A stretch of 6,316 nt of DNA from an uncultured Ruminococcus sp. (lineage in GTDB: Bacteria; Bacillota; Clostridia; Oscillospirales; Ruminococcaceae), in assembly GCA_945835085.1 (NCBI GenBank), contig CAMAIG010000100.1:1-6316 (forward strand), read 5' to 3'. The notes under the pieces were generated by a model. It searched no databases. It was given only the letters and a program-made list of their open reading frames with translations, and was not told the DNA's origin. Position 1 is the first letter of the stretch; every line of letters begins with the position of its first letter. Of the stretch, positions 5,025-6,316 are shown in pieces. Both the position numbers and the translations under genes were made by a program.

Positions 5025-6316
5025 ATGGCAGAAATTTTTGACCCCAAGCCCGCTCAGGTTAAGGGCTTTGAAATAGAGGAAAGAATAATGAAGGCGGCTC
5101 AGAGGGCTGAGGAGGCATGCGAGGACGCTTTCAGAGAGATAGACCGTACAGCGAGGATAAACGGCGAAAAGGTACTGAAGGCTTTTATCGACAACAAGGT
5201 AAGCGACGCCTGCATGAAGGGCAGTGCGGGATATGGCTACGGCGATATCGGCAGAGATACACTTGACGCTGTTTTTGCACAGGCGCTGGGTGCAGAGGAC
5301 GCTCTTGTCCGCCACAGCATTGCTTCGGGCACTCATGCGCTTACCATTGCGCTTTTCGGAGTGCTGAGAAAGGGCGACAGAATGGTTTCCCTTACAGGCA
5401 GACCCTATGACACTCTTGAGGAGGTCATCGGTCTGAGAGGAAGCGGAAACGGCTCTCTGATGGATTATGGAATTGAATACGAGCAGGTTGATCTTACTCC
5501 CGAGGGCAAGCCCAATGTGGCTGAGATATTCCAGAAGGTAAAGGGTGCAAAGCTTGCATATATCCAGCGTTCAAGGGGATATTCCCTGCGGCCCTCCCTT
5601 ACTGTTGACGACATTGCGGAGATAGTCAAGGCGGCAAAGGGTGCAGAGCCAGATATAATCGTTATGGTTGACAACTGCTACGGCGAATTTGTTGAGAAAA
5701 CCGAGCCTGTAAGTGCAGGTGCAGATCTCATAGTAGGCTCTCTGATAAAAAATCCCGGGGGCGGAATTGCCGAAACCGGCGGATATATTGCAGGCAAGGC
5801 AAAGCTTGTGGAGCAGGTATCATACCGCCTGACCTGCCCCGGTGTGGGAAGAGAAGCGGGCTGCTCTCTTGACCAGAACAAGAGAATGTATCAGGGACTT
5901 TTCTATGCTCCCGAGGTAGTGGCAAGCGCTCTGAAAACTGCCACCTTCACCTCTGCCGTAATGACGGAGCTGGGATTTGAATGTCTGCCGAAGGTGGGCG
6001 AGCCAAGGGGAGATATTATTACCACGGTGCTTATGAAAAATCCCGAAAATCTTATCGCATTCTGTCAGGGCGTACAGAAAGGCTCTCCCGTTGACAGCTT
6101 TGCTGCTCCCGAGCCATGGGATATGCCCGGCTATGAAAGTCAGGTCATTATGGCTGCAGGTGCATTCAACAACGGAGCTTCCATTGAGCTTTCGGCAGAT
6201 GCACCTCTTCGTGAGCCTTATGCCGCATATGTTCAGGGCGGACTTACCTATGCAACGGGCAGAATGGGCATTCTCTGCGCTCTGCAGGAAATGTTTGAGA
6301 AAAGATGCCTGAAGCT
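5025..6316 (+). CDS. PLP-dependent methionine gamma-lyase family protein (YnbB-like, 'aluminium resistance'), 3' end cut
   Basis: An open frame of 430 codons runs from the ATG at 5025 to the window edge with no stop; the family is about this long, so only a few residues should be missing. It resembles the PLP-dependent, fold-type I proteins annotated as methionine gamma-lyase family or aluminium resistance protein (Bacillus YnbB). Visible parts are SGTHAL (101-106), the likely phosphate-binding region; VDNCYGEF (215-222), with Asp216 placed to contact the PLP ring nitrogen; and SLIKNPGGGIAETGGYIAG (239-257), with Lys242 the probable Schiff-base lysine. AAAGGA (5010-5015) sits 9 bases before the ATG. 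No clear promoter is seen between the MITE-like element and the start, so it may be read through from upstream. The true reaction and substrate of this family are not well settled; cysteine/methionine lyase activity is the annotation-level guess. Confidence 0.9.
   Translation, partial: MAEIFDPKPAQVKGFEIEERIMKAAQRAEEACEDAFREIDRTARINGEKVLKAFIDNKVSDACMKGSAGYGYGDIGRDTLDAVFAQALGAEDALVRHSIASGTHALTIALFGVLRKGDRMVSLTGRPYDTLEEVIGLRGSGNGSLMDYGIEYEQVDLTPEGKPNVAEIFQKVKGAKLAYIQRSRGYSLRPSLTVDDIAEIVKAAKGAEPDIIVMVDNCYGEFVEKTEPVSAGADLIVGSLIKNPGGGIAETGGYIAGKAKLVEQVSYRLTCPGVGREAGCSLDQNKRMYQGLFYAPEVVASALKTATFTSAVMTELGFECLPKVGEPRGDIITTVLMKNPENLIAFCQGVQKGSPVDSFAAPEPWDMPGYESQVIMAAGAFNNGASIELSADAPLREPYAAYVQGGLTYATGRMGILCALQEMFEKRCLK

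Overview
The window looks like chromosomal DNA from a Gram-positive Clostridia-type Firmicute, most likely near Ruminococcus/Oscillospiraceae. This is inferred from the AGGAGG-like ribosome sites, two near-perfect TTGACA-N17-TATAAT promoters, the Firmicute-style MurD motifs (NNSIASSPTR, GGSDKG) and a YnbB-type PLP protein. The genus is a guess from family resemblance; no marker gene fixes it.

Layout. Positions 1-205 hold two copies of a 98-99 bp tandem repeat with internal dyads, followed by the start of a third copy. No gene is visible there. A strong hairpin terminator (251-293) follows, and then a tRNA-Leu(UAG) gene on the minus strand (375 down to 293) with its own consensus promoter (385-413). 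A divergent consensus promoter (463-491) faces right and appears to drive a tight four-gene run: murD (564-1955), two different M42-family metallo-aminopeptidases (1969-2997 and 2999-4042) and a GNAT-type acetyltransferase (4076-4810). Gaps are 13, 1 and 33 bases, so one transcript is likely. A palindromic MITE-like element of about 172 bp sits directly on the stop codon of the acetyltransferase gene (4812-4983). After it comes a PLP-dependent protein of the 'methionine gamma-lyase / aluminium resistance' (YnbB-like) family, which begins at 5025 and runs off the right edge.

How they fit together. MurD makes UDP-MurNAc-L-Ala-D-Glu in the cytoplasm for peptidoglycan. The M42 enzymes are cytosolic peptidases that trim short peptides. 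Their linkage to murD suggests co-expression with growth, or peptide and amino-acid recycling, but nothing in the sequence proves a shared pathway. The GNAT substrate is unknown.

Most of the window is ordinary housekeeping sequence. The parts worth a second look are the MITE-like element, the tandem repeat that shares 17 bases with the nearby terminator, the divergence between the two M42 paralogs, and a possible hairpin over the ribosome site of the TTG-started GNAT gene. I did not find a convincing new defence system or other novel multi-gene system.
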